Shown here piece by piece: positions 1 through 5,737 of a stretch of DNA of 5,867 nucleotides. Below the pieces are notes generated by a model that was given only the letters and a program-made list of their open reading frames with translations, searched no databases and was not told where the DNA came from. This DNA is from an archaeon (GTDB taxonomy: Archaea; EX4484-52; B79-G9): positions 1 through 5,867 of the forward strand of contig JAUVEX010000060.1 in assembly GCA_030594585.1 (NCBI GenBank), written 5' to 3'. A program made the translations under genes and the position numbers. Within the stretch, counting starts at the first letter, position 1. The number at the start of each line of letters is the position of its first letter.

Positions 1-2
1 TT

Positions 3-308
3 GATATTAATGATACAAGCACGGCAAATTATTCAGAAACAAAAACAAAAAAACACAGGATAAAAAATACAAAAGAGCCAAAAATAAAAACACTTGAAAA
101 CCGTGCAGGGAAATTAGTTATTCAGCTTGACATACCGCGTGTCCGTTCAAAAAATAATATCCATATAGATGAATTTGAAGAATCCTGCGAAATCCGCGCA
201 AAAACAAAAGACACGCTTTACTTCAAGATATTAAAGACTCCGCCAAACATGAGCTTAAAAACAAAAGAGCTTAAAGGTGAAAAACTAAGCGTAACTTTTG
301 GCCTTTAA
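3..308 (+). CDS. CS/Hsp20-fold (small heat shock or PIH1-CS-like) protein, C-terminal part
   Basis: This open frame enters from the left edge and ends at TAA 306-308. No start codon suits it inside the window, so 101 C-terminal residues are visible. Residues 1-33 are a charged, lysine-rich, low-complexity linker (for example KTKKHRIKNTKEPKIK). Residues 34-101 read as one beta-sandwich: a KLVIQLDIPRV strand with the proline-containing turn typical of CS/Hsp20 domains, then NNIHIDEF, SCEIRAKT, LYFKILKTPP and a final EKLSVTFGL strand. This strand order and the 'LDIP' and 'KLSV' landmarks fit the alpha-crystallin/CS/PIH1-C fold, whose members are chaperones or co-chaperone adaptors in the cytoplasm. 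The usual Hsp20 GxL-type C-terminal motif is not clear, so a CS- or PIH1-like adaptor is as likely as a true small heat shock protein. The frame is convergent with MBF1 and their stop codons overlap. Confidence 0.6.
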   Translation, partial: DINDTSTANYSETKTKKHRIKNTKEPKIKTLENRAGKLVIQLDIPRVRSKNNIHIDEFEESCEIRAKTKDTLYFKILKTPPNMSLKTKELKGEKLSVTFGL

Positions 309-766
309 TTTTTTCTTTCAAGCTTTTCTTTAAGAAGGTCGCCTAAAGTCAGCGCGCCTGTTGCCGTTGGTGCGTTGTTTTCAACTGAATCAGCACCCCC
401 CTTATCAACCAATACAATTCTAAGAACTCTTTCAATTTTTCTTGCAAGATTAATTGGGGGAATAAATTTTCCCTGTTCAATCCTGTGAAGAATAGATTCT
501 TTTTCCTTCAGCTTTTGCGCCAGAAGTTCCATACTTAGGTTTTGCTTCTCTCTTGCCCGTCTTATTCTTGATGCTGCATCGGGAACAATCGATTCCGGCA
601 AAACAGAATCAGACACGCTTCTTGAAAAAACCGGTTTTGGCGCCTTTATCACAGCACCATACTCAGAGCAGTTGGTGCACACATTAAGAATACTATCCTC
701 TATTCGGCACTTTACAATCCTGTTTACCTGCCTTCCGCACATGTCACATTCTTTTGCATCATCCAT
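305..766 (-). CDS. mbf1: Multiprotein bridging factor 1 (archaeal MBF1): zinc ribbon plus Cro/C1-type HTH
   Basis: This 153-residue protein has the full archaeal MBF1 layout. The N-terminal zinc ribbon shows Cys7-x2-Cys10 and Cys30-x2-Cys33 (ECDMCGRQV and VCTNCSEYG). A variable linker follows at about 38-62. A helix-turn-helix domain runs from about 63 to 117 (ASRIRRAREKQNLSMELLAQKLKEKESILHRIE is its core), and the short tail contains the characteristic TLGDLL. Eukaryotic MBF1 bridges activators to TBP and also guards against frameshifting on stalled ribosomes. Archaeal MBF1 has been linked to the small ribosomal subunit rather than to transcription activation. The frame stays open upstream to 946, but the Met at 766 is chosen: the zinc ribbon starts six residues later, a TATA-like box lies 27 bases before it, and the extra 60 residues would be antisense to the methyltransferase. 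The gene is divergent from the Trm9-like gene and convergent with the CS/Hsp20-like gene. Confidence 0.93.
   Translation of the reverse strand: MDDAKECDMCGRQVNRIVKCRIEDSILNVCTNCSEYGAVIKAPKPVFSRSVSDSVLPESIVPDAASRIRRAREKQNLSMELLAQKLKEKESILHRIEQGKFIPPINLARKIERVLRIVLVDKGGADSVENNAPTATGALTLGDLLKEKLERKN
309..318 (+). terminator. T-run terminator after the CS/Hsp20-like gene
   Basis: Six T's (309-314), then C and TTT, follow the TAA stop on the + strand directly. Archaeal RNA polymerase often terminates on such T-runs without a hairpin, and I see no strong stem before it. The run lies inside the lysine-rich C-terminal codons of convergent MBF1, so codon content could also explain it. Confidence 0.4.
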
Positions 767-770
767 ACAA

Positions 771-778
771 CATAATAA
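771..778 (+). promoter_or_regulatory. TATA-like box for the Trm9-like methyltransferase
   Basis: CATAATAA on the + strand is centred about 26 bases before the ATG at 801, the distance expected for a leaderless archaeal mRNA. It matches the box consensus less well than the MBF1 box opposite. It is placed mostly by spacing, because the whole divergent gap is only 34 bp. Confidence 0.4.
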
Positions 779-789
779 GCTTGCAAAAA

Positions 790-797
790 ATAATAAA
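790..797 (-). promoter_or_regulatory. TATA-like box for MBF1
   Basis: On the - strand this reads TTTATTAT, centred about 27 bases before the ATG at 766. That spacing predicts transcription starting at or next to the start codon (leaderless). No Shine-Dalgarno motif is seen. The box lies 4-11 bases before the start codon of the divergent methyltransferase gene. Confidence 0.55.
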
Positions 798-800
798 CCT

Positions 801-1418
801 ATGCAAAAAAAAGAAGATCTAAAAAATACATACAACCAAATCGCAGAGCATTTTGACGCAACAAGACAAAACATCTGGAAAGAAACAGGCATGCTTTTTG
901 AAAAACTAAAAGAAAATTCTCTTGTATTGGATCTTGCCGCGGGCACAGGACGGCACGCCGTTTATGCAAAAAAGAAAGGCCACAATTGCATATGCTCTGA
1001 TTTTTCACAAAAACAAATTCTTCAGGCAAGAAAAAAAGACCAGAATATGTCCTGTGTGATATCAGATATCCTAAAAAGCCCGTTTAAAAAAGAAACATTT
1101 GACGCAATACTATACATTGCGGCAATACACCACATAAAAACAGAAAAGGAAAGAATAGAATCCCTTAATGAAGCAAAAAGAGTATTAAAGCCAAACGGTC
1201 TTGTTCTTGTAAGTGCATGGTCTTTAGATGCGCCAAAATTCAAAAAAGAAAAAATAACCAGAAAAGATGTTATTCTTGCATGGGATAAAAAATATCCCCG
1301 TTACTATCACTTATTTAACTCAGGCGAGCTTGAAGAGCTTGTAAAAAAATCAGGCCTGAAAGTTATTGAAACAAAAAAAACAAATAGCAATTTCTGGGTC
1401 CTTGCAAAAAAGGATTAA
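801..1418 (+). CDS. trm9: Trm9-like tRNA wobble-uridine methyltransferase (class I, SAM-dependent)
   Basis: This 205-residue class I methyltransferase begins with a family-typical helix (NTYNQIAEHFDATRQNIWKE). Motif I follows at 43-51 (LDLAAGTGR), an acidic SAM-ribose residue at D67 (CSDFS), D89 in the third strand (ISDI), an AAIHHI segment at 107-112, and EAKRVLKPNGLVLVSAW at 124-140. RYYHLFNSGELEEL at 167-180 closely resembles the Trm9/ALKBH8-methyltransferase signature and separates it from generic UbiE-like enzymes. In yeast, Trm9 with Trm112 methylates 5-carboxymethyluridine at tRNA position 34 to mcm5U. In archaea the cm5U precursor would come from Elp3 and the activator would be an archaeal Trm112; neither is in the window. 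The open frame extends back to 672, but Met 801 is chosen because the domain starts there and the upstream part is antisense to MBF1. The substrate is inferred from the family only. Confidence 0.78.
   Translation: MQKKEDLKNTYNQIAEHFDATRQNIWKETGMLFEKLKENSLVLDLAAGTGRHAVYAKKKGHNCICSDFSQKQILQARKKDQNMSCVISDILKSPFKKETFDAILYIAAIHHIKTEKERIESLNEAKRVLKPNGLVLVSAWSLDAPKFKKEKITRKDVILAWDKKYPRYYHLFNSGELEELVKKSGLKVIETKKTNSNFWVLAKKD
1406..1411 (-). terminator. Possible T-run terminator after the flippase-like gene
   Basis: Six T's on the - strand begin three bases past the stop codon of the flippase-like gene. The run lies inside the final lysine codons of the convergent methyltransferase gene, so it may be a by-product of Lys-rich coding. 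Confidence 0.3.
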
Positions 1419-2431
1419 TGTTCTCTTAATTCTTTTGCCTTAAGGTCAAATGAACTAAGGCATAAAGTGCCGCCAAGCGCAAGAACTATAAATGTTAAAA
1501 TGCGGTCAACAATTGCTACAGCCGCCCCAAGAGCCACAGGAACGCCACCCAATGAAAGCCCAACAACAATACCGGATTCAACAGCACCGATACCCCCCGG
1601 AAGAACAGGCACAAAAACAGAAAGCCTTGAAATAGTGAACGCCACAAACACGAACAAAATGCTTGTATCTCCGCCAAACGCAAGAAGCACAACATATAAG
1701 CGCAAAACATCAAATATTCTTAAAAAAACAGTAACTATTGCATTCAAGACAACGAGCTTAAATGTCATGTTCTTTTCAAGCGCCTCAGAAAATATACCTA
1801 CATCGCTCGCAAGCTTGCGCTGTGCTGCAACCATTCGTTTTTTAAGAAAATCGAACCTGCCAAAAATAGCAATCATAAAATGCGCAATAGCGTATGCTCT
1901 TTTTTCATTGAACAGCGCATAAAAAAGAAATGCCGTAAACGCCATGCCAACAAATATTGCCGCAATAAGAACAGCTTCAATCATTGTTTTCTCAAGAAAA
2001 AATAAAAAATAAAAAAGAACAAAAACATCCATCAAAAGAAAACTCCCCATATCAAAAAACCATGGGGGTACAATCGTTGCAAGTGTTTTTGATTTCTTTA
2101 CACCCGAAAGCTTCCCCAAAAGATACACTTTTGCAGGCTCACCCCCGGCCATAAAAAAAGGCGTTATTGTATTTAACCAATAGCCTATTATCTGGAGCTT
2201 AAAAAAAACAGCGAATTTCTGTGTTATGTTTAGTGCTTCTGCAAGAACGCGCCACCTATATGCAAACCCTGCAAGAGTTGCTAAAAAAAGCACAACTGCT
2301 AAAAAAAGAAATGCAATATTCGCAGACACCACAATATCTGCAATAGCATAAACACCTCCGCTGTATTGCGCAAGAAAGTACAATAAAATAGCACTTATAA
2401 TGCCTCCGGCATAAGCAGCTAATTGTCTCAT
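1415..2431 (-). CDS. Flippase-like integral membrane protein (LPG_synthase_TM / UPF0104 family)
   Basis: This 338-residue polytopic protein has about eight to ten hydrophobic segments, near 5-22, 40-58, 78-95, 129-147, 151-172, 226-250, 258-276, 286-308 and 311-326. Family landmarks are present: YRWRVL (58-63), NTITPFFMAGGEPAKVYLL (87-105), and the late SRLSVFVPVLPGGIGAVE (268-285) with R310 in the last helix pair. The same fold forms the transmembrane half of bacterial MprF, which flips lysyl-phosphatidylglycerol, and the C-terminal domain of archaeal AglD-type proteins. Stand-alone archaeal copies are usually annotated as flippase-like proteins of unproven substrate. Lying last in a run of two glycosyltransferases and a PHP phosphoesterase, it plausibly moves or binds a glycolipid or lipid-linked sugar at the membrane (inference). 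The start has a TATA-like box 27 bases upstream. Its stop interlocks with that of the methyltransferase. Confidence 0.85.
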   Translation of the reverse strand: MRQLAAYAGGIISAILLYFLAQYSGGVYAIADIVVSANIAFLFLAVVLFLATLAGFAYRWRVLAEALNITQKFAVFFKLQIIGYWLNTITPFFMAGGEPAKVYLLGKLSGVKKSKTLATIVPPWFFDMGSFLLMDVFVLFYFLFFLEKTMIEAVLIAAIFVGMAFTAFLFYALFNEKRAYAIAHFMIAIFGRFDFLKKRMVAAQRKLASDVGIFSEALEKNMTFKLVVLNAIVTVFLRIFDVLRLYVVLLAFGGDTSILFVFVAFTISRLSVFVPVLPGGIGAVESGIVVGLSLGGVPVALGAAVAIVDRILTFIVLALGGTLCLSSFDLKAKELREH

Positions 2432-2454
2432 AAGCTGAAATTATGTTTTTGATG

Positions 2455-2462
2455 CTTTATAA
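2455..2462 (-). promoter_or_regulatory. TATA-like box for the flippase-like gene
   Basis: TTATAAAG on the - strand is centred about 27 bases before the ATG at 2431, inside the 47-bp gap after the PHP gene. It predicts a leaderless transcript independent of the upstream gene. No ribosome binding site is visible. Confidence 0.6.
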
Positions 2463-2478
2463 GTTATTGTTATTAACT

Positions 2479-3147
2479 CTATTCTGTCTGAGAAAACCTT
2501 TTAAAAAACGGATTTATGATGGGTCTGGTCATTGATTTCAAAAGAACATGTATATTCACCCAGTTGGATCCTTTATTCCCGACCGGAACGCCTTTTCCTG
2601 CAAGAAGGTTTCTTAATACATCATCAATAGATGTAGCATCCGGAAGAACAGTATATGCATTGCCGATGTCTTTATACCTATGCGCATCACTTCCGGCACA
2701 GACCGGCATTTTATGATCCTGCGCATATTTTGATGCCATATAATTCTCAAAAGGAAAATAAGCCATGCCATTTATTGCCTCAAAAACAAACGGGCTCTTA
2801 ATTTTTTTAAACCCTAAAAAAACGCCTTTTCTCCAGAAAGCAAATGGGTGCGGAATGACAATTGTCCCGCCCTGCTTTTTTATCAACTCGACTGTGCGTT
2901 TAATGCTTTTAAATTTAGGAATTTTCTTTTCTATGCCCAAGGCAATAATTTCCCCCCCGCGGGTAAGCACTTCCTCGCCCTTAATCACCATAAAATCTTT
3001 ATACTTTTTTTTAACATCCGGCAAATTATTATGGTCAACAATTGCAACCCCGTCAAGGCCGCGTTTTTTTGCAGTGCGCACAATACCGTCAACAGACATG
3101 AAAGAATCTGAAGAATTTTTAGAGTGGATATGAAAATCTATTTTCAT
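2479..3147 (-). CDS. PHP-domain metal-dependent phosphoesterase
   Basis: This 222-residue protein carries the PHP metal-site motifs in order: DFHIHS with H6 and H8, D14 (NSSDS), VDHN with D38 and H39, GEEV near E58, IPHP with H100, and GSDAH with D154 and H156. The C-terminal part (about 122-186: FEAINGMAYFPFENYMA, then VCAGSDAH and DIGNAYT) matches the PHP-associated C-terminal region. The metal-binding set appears complete, so an active hydrolase with two or three metals is likely. Known relatives include histidinol-phosphate phosphatases and TrpH/RNase AM, which act on nucleoside bisphosphates or RNA 5' ends; this one is shorter than TrpH and lacks any sign of the polymerase-linked PHP type. 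No histidine-biosynthesis gene is nearby. The substrate is unknown; its place between a glycosyltransferase and a flippase-like gene makes a sugar or lipid phosphate possible (inference). The start is supported by motif I beginning at residue 4. Confidence 0.88.
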   Translation of the reverse strand: MKIDFHIHSKNSSDSFMSVDGIVRTAKKRGLDGVAIVDHNNLPDVKKKYKDFMVIKGEEVLTRGGEIIALGIEKKIPKFKSIKRTVELIKKQGGTIVIPHPFAFWRKGVFLGFKKIKSPFVFEAINGMAYFPFENYMASKYAQDHKMPVCAGSDAHRYKDIGNAYTVLPDATSIDDVLRNLLAGKGVPVGNKGSNWVNIHVLLKSMTRPIINPFFKRFSQTE

Positions 3148-3169
3148 GAAAAAATTATATGTTTCATAC

Positions 3170-3177
3170 TATTTATT
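3170..3177 (-). promoter_or_regulatory. TATA-like box for the PHP gene
   Basis: AATAAATA on the - strand is centred about 26 bases before the ATG at 3147, and lies only a few bases past the stop codon of the GT2 gene. A second AT-rich patch nearer the start (about 10 bases away) is too close to serve. Confidence 0.5.
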
Positions 3178-3182
3178 GATTT

Positions 3183-3857
3183 TTAGCGTTGGTTTATGTT
3201 CATGCGCAGTATGCGGTAATAAAAAAACGAATACACCATAAAGAAAAATATCTTGGTTCCGTCGGTTAGCGGATTGAATTTCGATGACCCATTGCGCATA
3301 TCATAAGTAATTGGAATTTTTTTCAGGCTCATATTATTAACAGCAGTCTTTACCGCCATCTCGCTTTCAATAGTAAATCCATTTGACTTTAAATTCATCT
3401 TTTTTATGGCATTTTTTGTAAGTCCCCGCATGCCTGAAAGATTATCTATCCTTTTCCCGAAAAGAATCCTAAAAATTCCCCGAGACACAGCATCACTTAC
3501 TAAAAAAACGCGCGGCAGGGACTTATGTAAAAACTTTGTCCTCTCACCCACAACAACATCATGCGTCTTTAAAGCATCTATGAATTCAGGAAGCAATTTA
3601 ATAGGATAAGTGCCGTCAACATCAAGAAAAACAACATCGTCCTTTAAATGCTCAAATGCACACCGCAATGCCTCTCCTTTCCCTAATCCGTGATCATAAA
3701 TTACAGGAACCCCTTTCTTTTTTGCAATCTCGACTGTCCTGTCTTTTGAATTGCCATCAACAACAAGCATCTTCGTAAGTGTGACTGACCGTATTTCATC
3801 GATTGTTTTACCGATGCTTTCCTCTTCATTTTTTGTTGGAAGAACAATTGTTACCAT
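3183..3857 (-). CDS. Family 2 glycosyltransferase, dolichyl-phosphate-sugar-synthase-like
   Basis: This 224-residue GT-A enzyme has IVLPTKNEEESIG at 4-16, the nucleotide-binding Asp34 in LVVDGNSKDRT, and the DxD metal motif at 79-81 in LDVDGTYP, the form typical of dolichyl-phosphate mannose/glucose synthases. Later landmarks are SGMRGL (141-146), GFTIESEM (160-167, with the conserved acidic residues) and the basic RNGSSKF near 188-194. These enzymes move a sugar from UDP- or GDP-sugar to a polyprenyl phosphate on the cytoplasmic face. There is only a short hydrophobic stretch near 203-214 and no C-terminal membrane domain, so it would be soluble or peripheral, like the short DPM1 forms. The donor and acceptor cannot be read from the sequence. 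It follows the GT-B gene by 63 bp and precedes the PHP gene by 35 bp. The start is fixed by the first strand of the fold beginning at residue 2. Confidence 0.9.
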   Translation of the reverse strand: MVTIVLPTKNEEESIGKTIDEIRSVTLTKMLVVDGNSKDRTVEIAKKKGVPVIYDHGLGKGEALRCAFEHLKDDVVFLDVDGTYPIKLLPEFIDALKTHDVVVGERTKFLHKSLPRVFLVSDAVSRGIFRILFGKRIDNLSGMRGLTKNAIKKMNLKSNGFTIESEMAVKTAVNNMSLKKIPITYDMRNGSSKFNPLTDGTKIFFFMVYSFFYYRILRMNINQR

Positions 3858-3885
3858 AACACCACAAATAGATTACGCAAAAGCT

Positions 3886-3893
3886 TATTTAAA
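3886..3893 (-). promoter_or_regulatory. TATA-like box for the GT2 gene
   Basis: TTTAAATA on the - strand sits within the palindrome TATTTAAATA (3886-3895), one of the best box-A matches in the window. Its centre is about 33 bases before the ATG at 3857, suggesting a short leader of roughly 5-8 nt. A GGTG just before the ATG is too close to be a normal Shine-Dalgarno site. Confidence 0.6.
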
Positions 3894-3914
3894 TACTTTT
3901 TAGAATAACTGGAT

Positions 3915-3919
3915 AAAAA
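3915..3919 (-). terminator. Short T-run after the GT-B gene
   Basis: Five T's on the - strand start two bases past the TAA stop (TAAGTTTTT). The run lies upstream of the GT2 TATA box, the right place to separate the two transcripts. It is short, and no hairpin accompanies it. Confidence 0.3.
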
Positions 3920-3920
3920 C

Positions 3921-5018
3921 TTAATCGATAAGTTCACGGACTGTTTTTGCTATGTCTTTTTTCAAAAACAATTTTTTGTAATCTTTAGCTTTTTGCTCAA
4001 CAGGCTCATCCGAATCTAATTTTTCAATAAGTTTAGGGATTTTATTTGTATCTGTTTGCGGCAAATTATAAGCACATCCTTTTTTCTCCAAGTATACCCC
4101 CAAAGCTTCCTGTTCCATCTGCTTTGGCTGAGGTATGAGTATGCTTTTCTTGCCGAAACACACAATATCGCAGACTGTGCTAAATCCTGCGCGGGATACT
4201 ATAACATCCGCAGCACTTATAAGCTCAAACACATCATCAATCCAGGTAGTGTATTTTATATTCCCTCGGGATTTTCTTTTAGTCTTTACCCGAATTATAA
4301 AATTCCATTCCTTCATCTTAAGAAACTCATCTTCAAGCGCAACAATTCTTTTTTCAAGAGCATAAGGGCTTTGTTTTGGGCCGGAAATAAATATAACGCA
4401 TAGTTTTCCGTCAACCCCCATCTTTTGTTTAATCTCTTCTTTTGATGAATACTCTTTTGGTTGTTTTCTTACAAGAGGTCCGATATACTTTGTTTTTGAA
4501 TATCTTGAAATGGATGCAGGATACAGATTATTTGGCTTTTTAAAATCACACACAACAAGCTTATCTGCAAAAGATGCAAGAAAATACATAGCACCCTCAA
4601 AAAAATACGATGCATATTTACGCACTCCCGGCAGTGTTATCTGATGAGTCATATACATCGATTTTATGCCTTTGGTTCTTGCAGGCATATGCCCGAAAGC
4701 AGAATCGGAAAAAACAAAATCTATTTTCTCATTTTTTAGAATATCTTTTTCTAAAACATAATTCTTAATAAATGAATAAGCCATTTTTGGAAAATTCAAA
4801 AAGGTCTTAAAAAAATCTATGCTCCCGTCAAAGTTATCAACCCAGTCAATCAAGTTTAAAGAATAACACTTATATCCTTCTTTTCTTGCATAGTCAACCG
4901 CAGGACCCCATGTGCCAAAAACAACATTGTGCCCTTGTTTTTTTAATTCATTTGCAATTGTAAAAGAACGCCCCACATGGCCTAATCCAAGCCCGTTGCA
5001 TGAAAAATAAATATTCAT
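3921..5018 (-). CDS. GT-B glycosyltransferase, MurG/GT28-like
   Basis: This 365-residue protein shows a two-domain GT-B plan. The N-terminal Rossmann domain opens with NIYFSCNGLGLGHVGRS (2-18), the glycine-rich loop plus His of MurG-like enzymes, followed by NELKKQGHNVVFGTWG and a DFVFSDSAFGH segment (100-110). A linker near 180 (YIGPLV) leads to the C-terminal donor-binding domain: CVIFISGPKQS (207-217), WIDDVFELISAADVIVSRAGFSTVCDIVCFGK (starting at 259) and LIPQPKQMEQEA (294-305). The SRAGFST and PQP-x-x-MEQE blocks are the nucleotide-sugar signature of GT28-type C-terminal domains. Bacterial MurG adds GlcNAc to lipid I; archaea lack murein, and archaeal relatives are usually uncharacterised glycosyltransferases, so a lipid-linked or glycolipid acceptor is only an inference from neighbours. 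It has no transmembrane helix and would act at the inner membrane face. A TATA-like box lies 24 bases before the start. Confidence 0.87.
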   Translation of the reverse strand: MNIYFSCNGLGLGHVGRSFTIANELKKQGHNVVFGTWGPAVDYARKEGYKCYSLNLIDWVDNFDGSIDFFKTFLNFPKMAYSFIKNYVLEKDILKNEKIDFVFSDSAFGHMPARTKGIKSMYMTHQITLPGVRKYASYFFEGAMYFLASFADKLVVCDFKKPNNLYPASISRYSKTKYIGPLVRKQPKEYSSKEEIKQKMGVDGKLCVIFISGPKQSPYALEKRIVALEDEFLKMKEWNFIIRVKTKRKSRGNIKYTTWIDDVFELISAADVIVSRAGFSTVCDIVCFGKKSILIPQPKQMEQEALGVYLEKKGCAYNLPQTDTNKIPKLIEKLDSDEPVEQKAKDYKKLFLKKDIAKTVRELID

Positions 5019-5037
5019 AATTGTATAACTCTTTTTG

Positions 5038-5045
5038 AATTTAAA
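5038..5045 (-). promoter_or_regulatory. TATA-like box for the GT-B gene
   Basis: TTTAAATT on the - strand is centred about 24 bases before the ATG at 5018, between that gene and the stop codon of the membrane-protein gene at 5049. It predicts a leaderless mRNA. Confidence 0.55.
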
Positions 5046-5048
5046 AAA

Positions 5049-5714
5049 CTAAACCAATAACCCGAAAATATAAGCCCCGAAAGTAGAAAAAACAAAATAA
5101 TTGAAAGCAATATGAGATATAATAAATATCATGGTTTTGAAAATATCGGCTTTAAAGACATATATGTAAACAGCACAGGTTGCAACATCATAAAATACTG
5201 TAAGCAACACCCCCCAAAACACAAGATTTGCAGCAGTTATCGGTGCAATTGATGCGACATATGCAACAGCCGCCATCCCGGCAAGTGCCACAGGCAGATA
5301 ATGCGCTTCTTCCTGCGTTAAAAATACAGAGATTGTAAGAGATATTATGCCTACAAGAGCGCCCGTATGCCATCCAAACGCTAAAGCCGTAAGAACCGCT
5401 CCAAAAAGGCAGGTTTCAATACCTAATGAAAGATGCGGCAAGTATTTCTGATAATACCTTGATGCAATTCCTGCCGCAATAAATGATGCCGAAACTAAAA
5501 AATTCGAAAAGAAAACAGCGGCAAGCAAAAGAAAAACAACCATGATAGTACTATGTTTATGTTTTTCTAAAAACGCATAAATTTTAGCATACTTTTCTTG
5601 TTGCTTTGTGTGTGAAACTGGCCGCACTGGTTTTGGGGCTCGTAAAACAGGTTTATTCCCGCCGGACTGTACCTTTTTTACAGGCACAAATAAATTGATA
5701 ATTTTCGCAATCAC
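5049..5714 (-). CDS. Multi-pass membrane protein of unknown function, GTG start
   Basis: I do not recognise this 221-residue protein. It has a basic, proline-rich cytoplasmic-looking N-terminus (about 1-54, with RAPKPVRPVSH and KHKHS). About six hydrophobic segments follow, near 56-84, 97-113, 117-133, 140-157, 160-185 and 192-220, and the chain ends within the last helix (IFGLLV). No catalytic or transporter motif stands out; size and helix count would fit a small transport component or a membrane assembly factor, but nothing supports either. The start is GTG at 5714: the frame is closed by TGA four codons upstream, no ATG is available in frame, and an SD-like GTGAT lies five bases before it. 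No TATA box sits at the leaderless distance, so it seems to be translated from a transcript that begins upstream and carries the sRNA at 5738-5800. A second GTG nine codons downstream is an alternative start. Confidence 0.75.
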   Translation of the reverse strand: MIAKIINLFVPVKKVQSGGNKPVLRAPKPVRPVSHTKQQEKYAKIYAFLEKHKHSTIMVVFLLLAAVFFSNFLVSASFIAAGIASRYYQKYLPHLSLGIETCLFGAVLTALAFGWHTGALVGIISLTISVFLTQEEAHYLPVALAGMAAVAYVASIAPITAANLVFWGVLLTVFYDVATCAVYIYVFKADIFKTMIFIISHIAFNYFVFSTFGAYIFGLLV

Positions 5715-5719
5715 AGTAA

Positions 5720-5724
5720 ATCAC
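5720..5724 (-). promoter_or_regulatory. SD-like ribosome binding site for the GTG-start gene
   Basis: GTGAT on the - strand is complementary to the AUCAC of the archaeal 16S 3' end and sits five bases before the GTG start. No other gene here has a well-spaced SD. It fits a leadered rather than leaderless mRNA and helps choose this start. Confidence 0.5.
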
Positions 5725-5737
5725 ATAAAACATATTG

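Noticed and set aside
672..800. N-terminal extension of the methyltransferase frame upstream of 801
   Set aside because: It is antisense to the MBF1 zinc ribbon region, and the methyltransferase domain begins right at Met 801 with a TATA-like box 26 bases before it.
767..946. N-terminal extension of the MBF1 frame upstream of 766
   Set aside because: It is antisense to the methyltransferase, has no MBF1-like sequence, and the zinc ribbon and the promoter spacing fix the start at 766.
1467..1922. 151-codon + strand frame opposite the flippase-like gene
   Set aside because: Low-complexity Pro/Thr/Ser/Ala composition mirrors the hydrophobic membrane codons on the other strand; no promoter or motif of its own.
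2765..3133. 122-codon + strand frame opposite the PHP gene
   Set aside because: The PHP motifs on the - strand are complete and explain the DNA; this frame shows no recognisable domain.
4056..4403. + strand frames opposite the GT-B gene
   Set aside because: They lie over the strongly conserved donor-binding domain on the - strand and have no family signature.
4644..4650. CTGATGAG on the + strand as a C/D box element
   Set aside because: No partner boxes at suitable spacing and no closing stem; it sits within GT-B coding sequence.
5188..5373. Cys-rich 61-codon - strand frame inside the membrane-protein gene
   Set aside because: The cysteine spacing is irregular and arises from reading Ala/Val/Leu codons out of frame; it has no promoter or SD.
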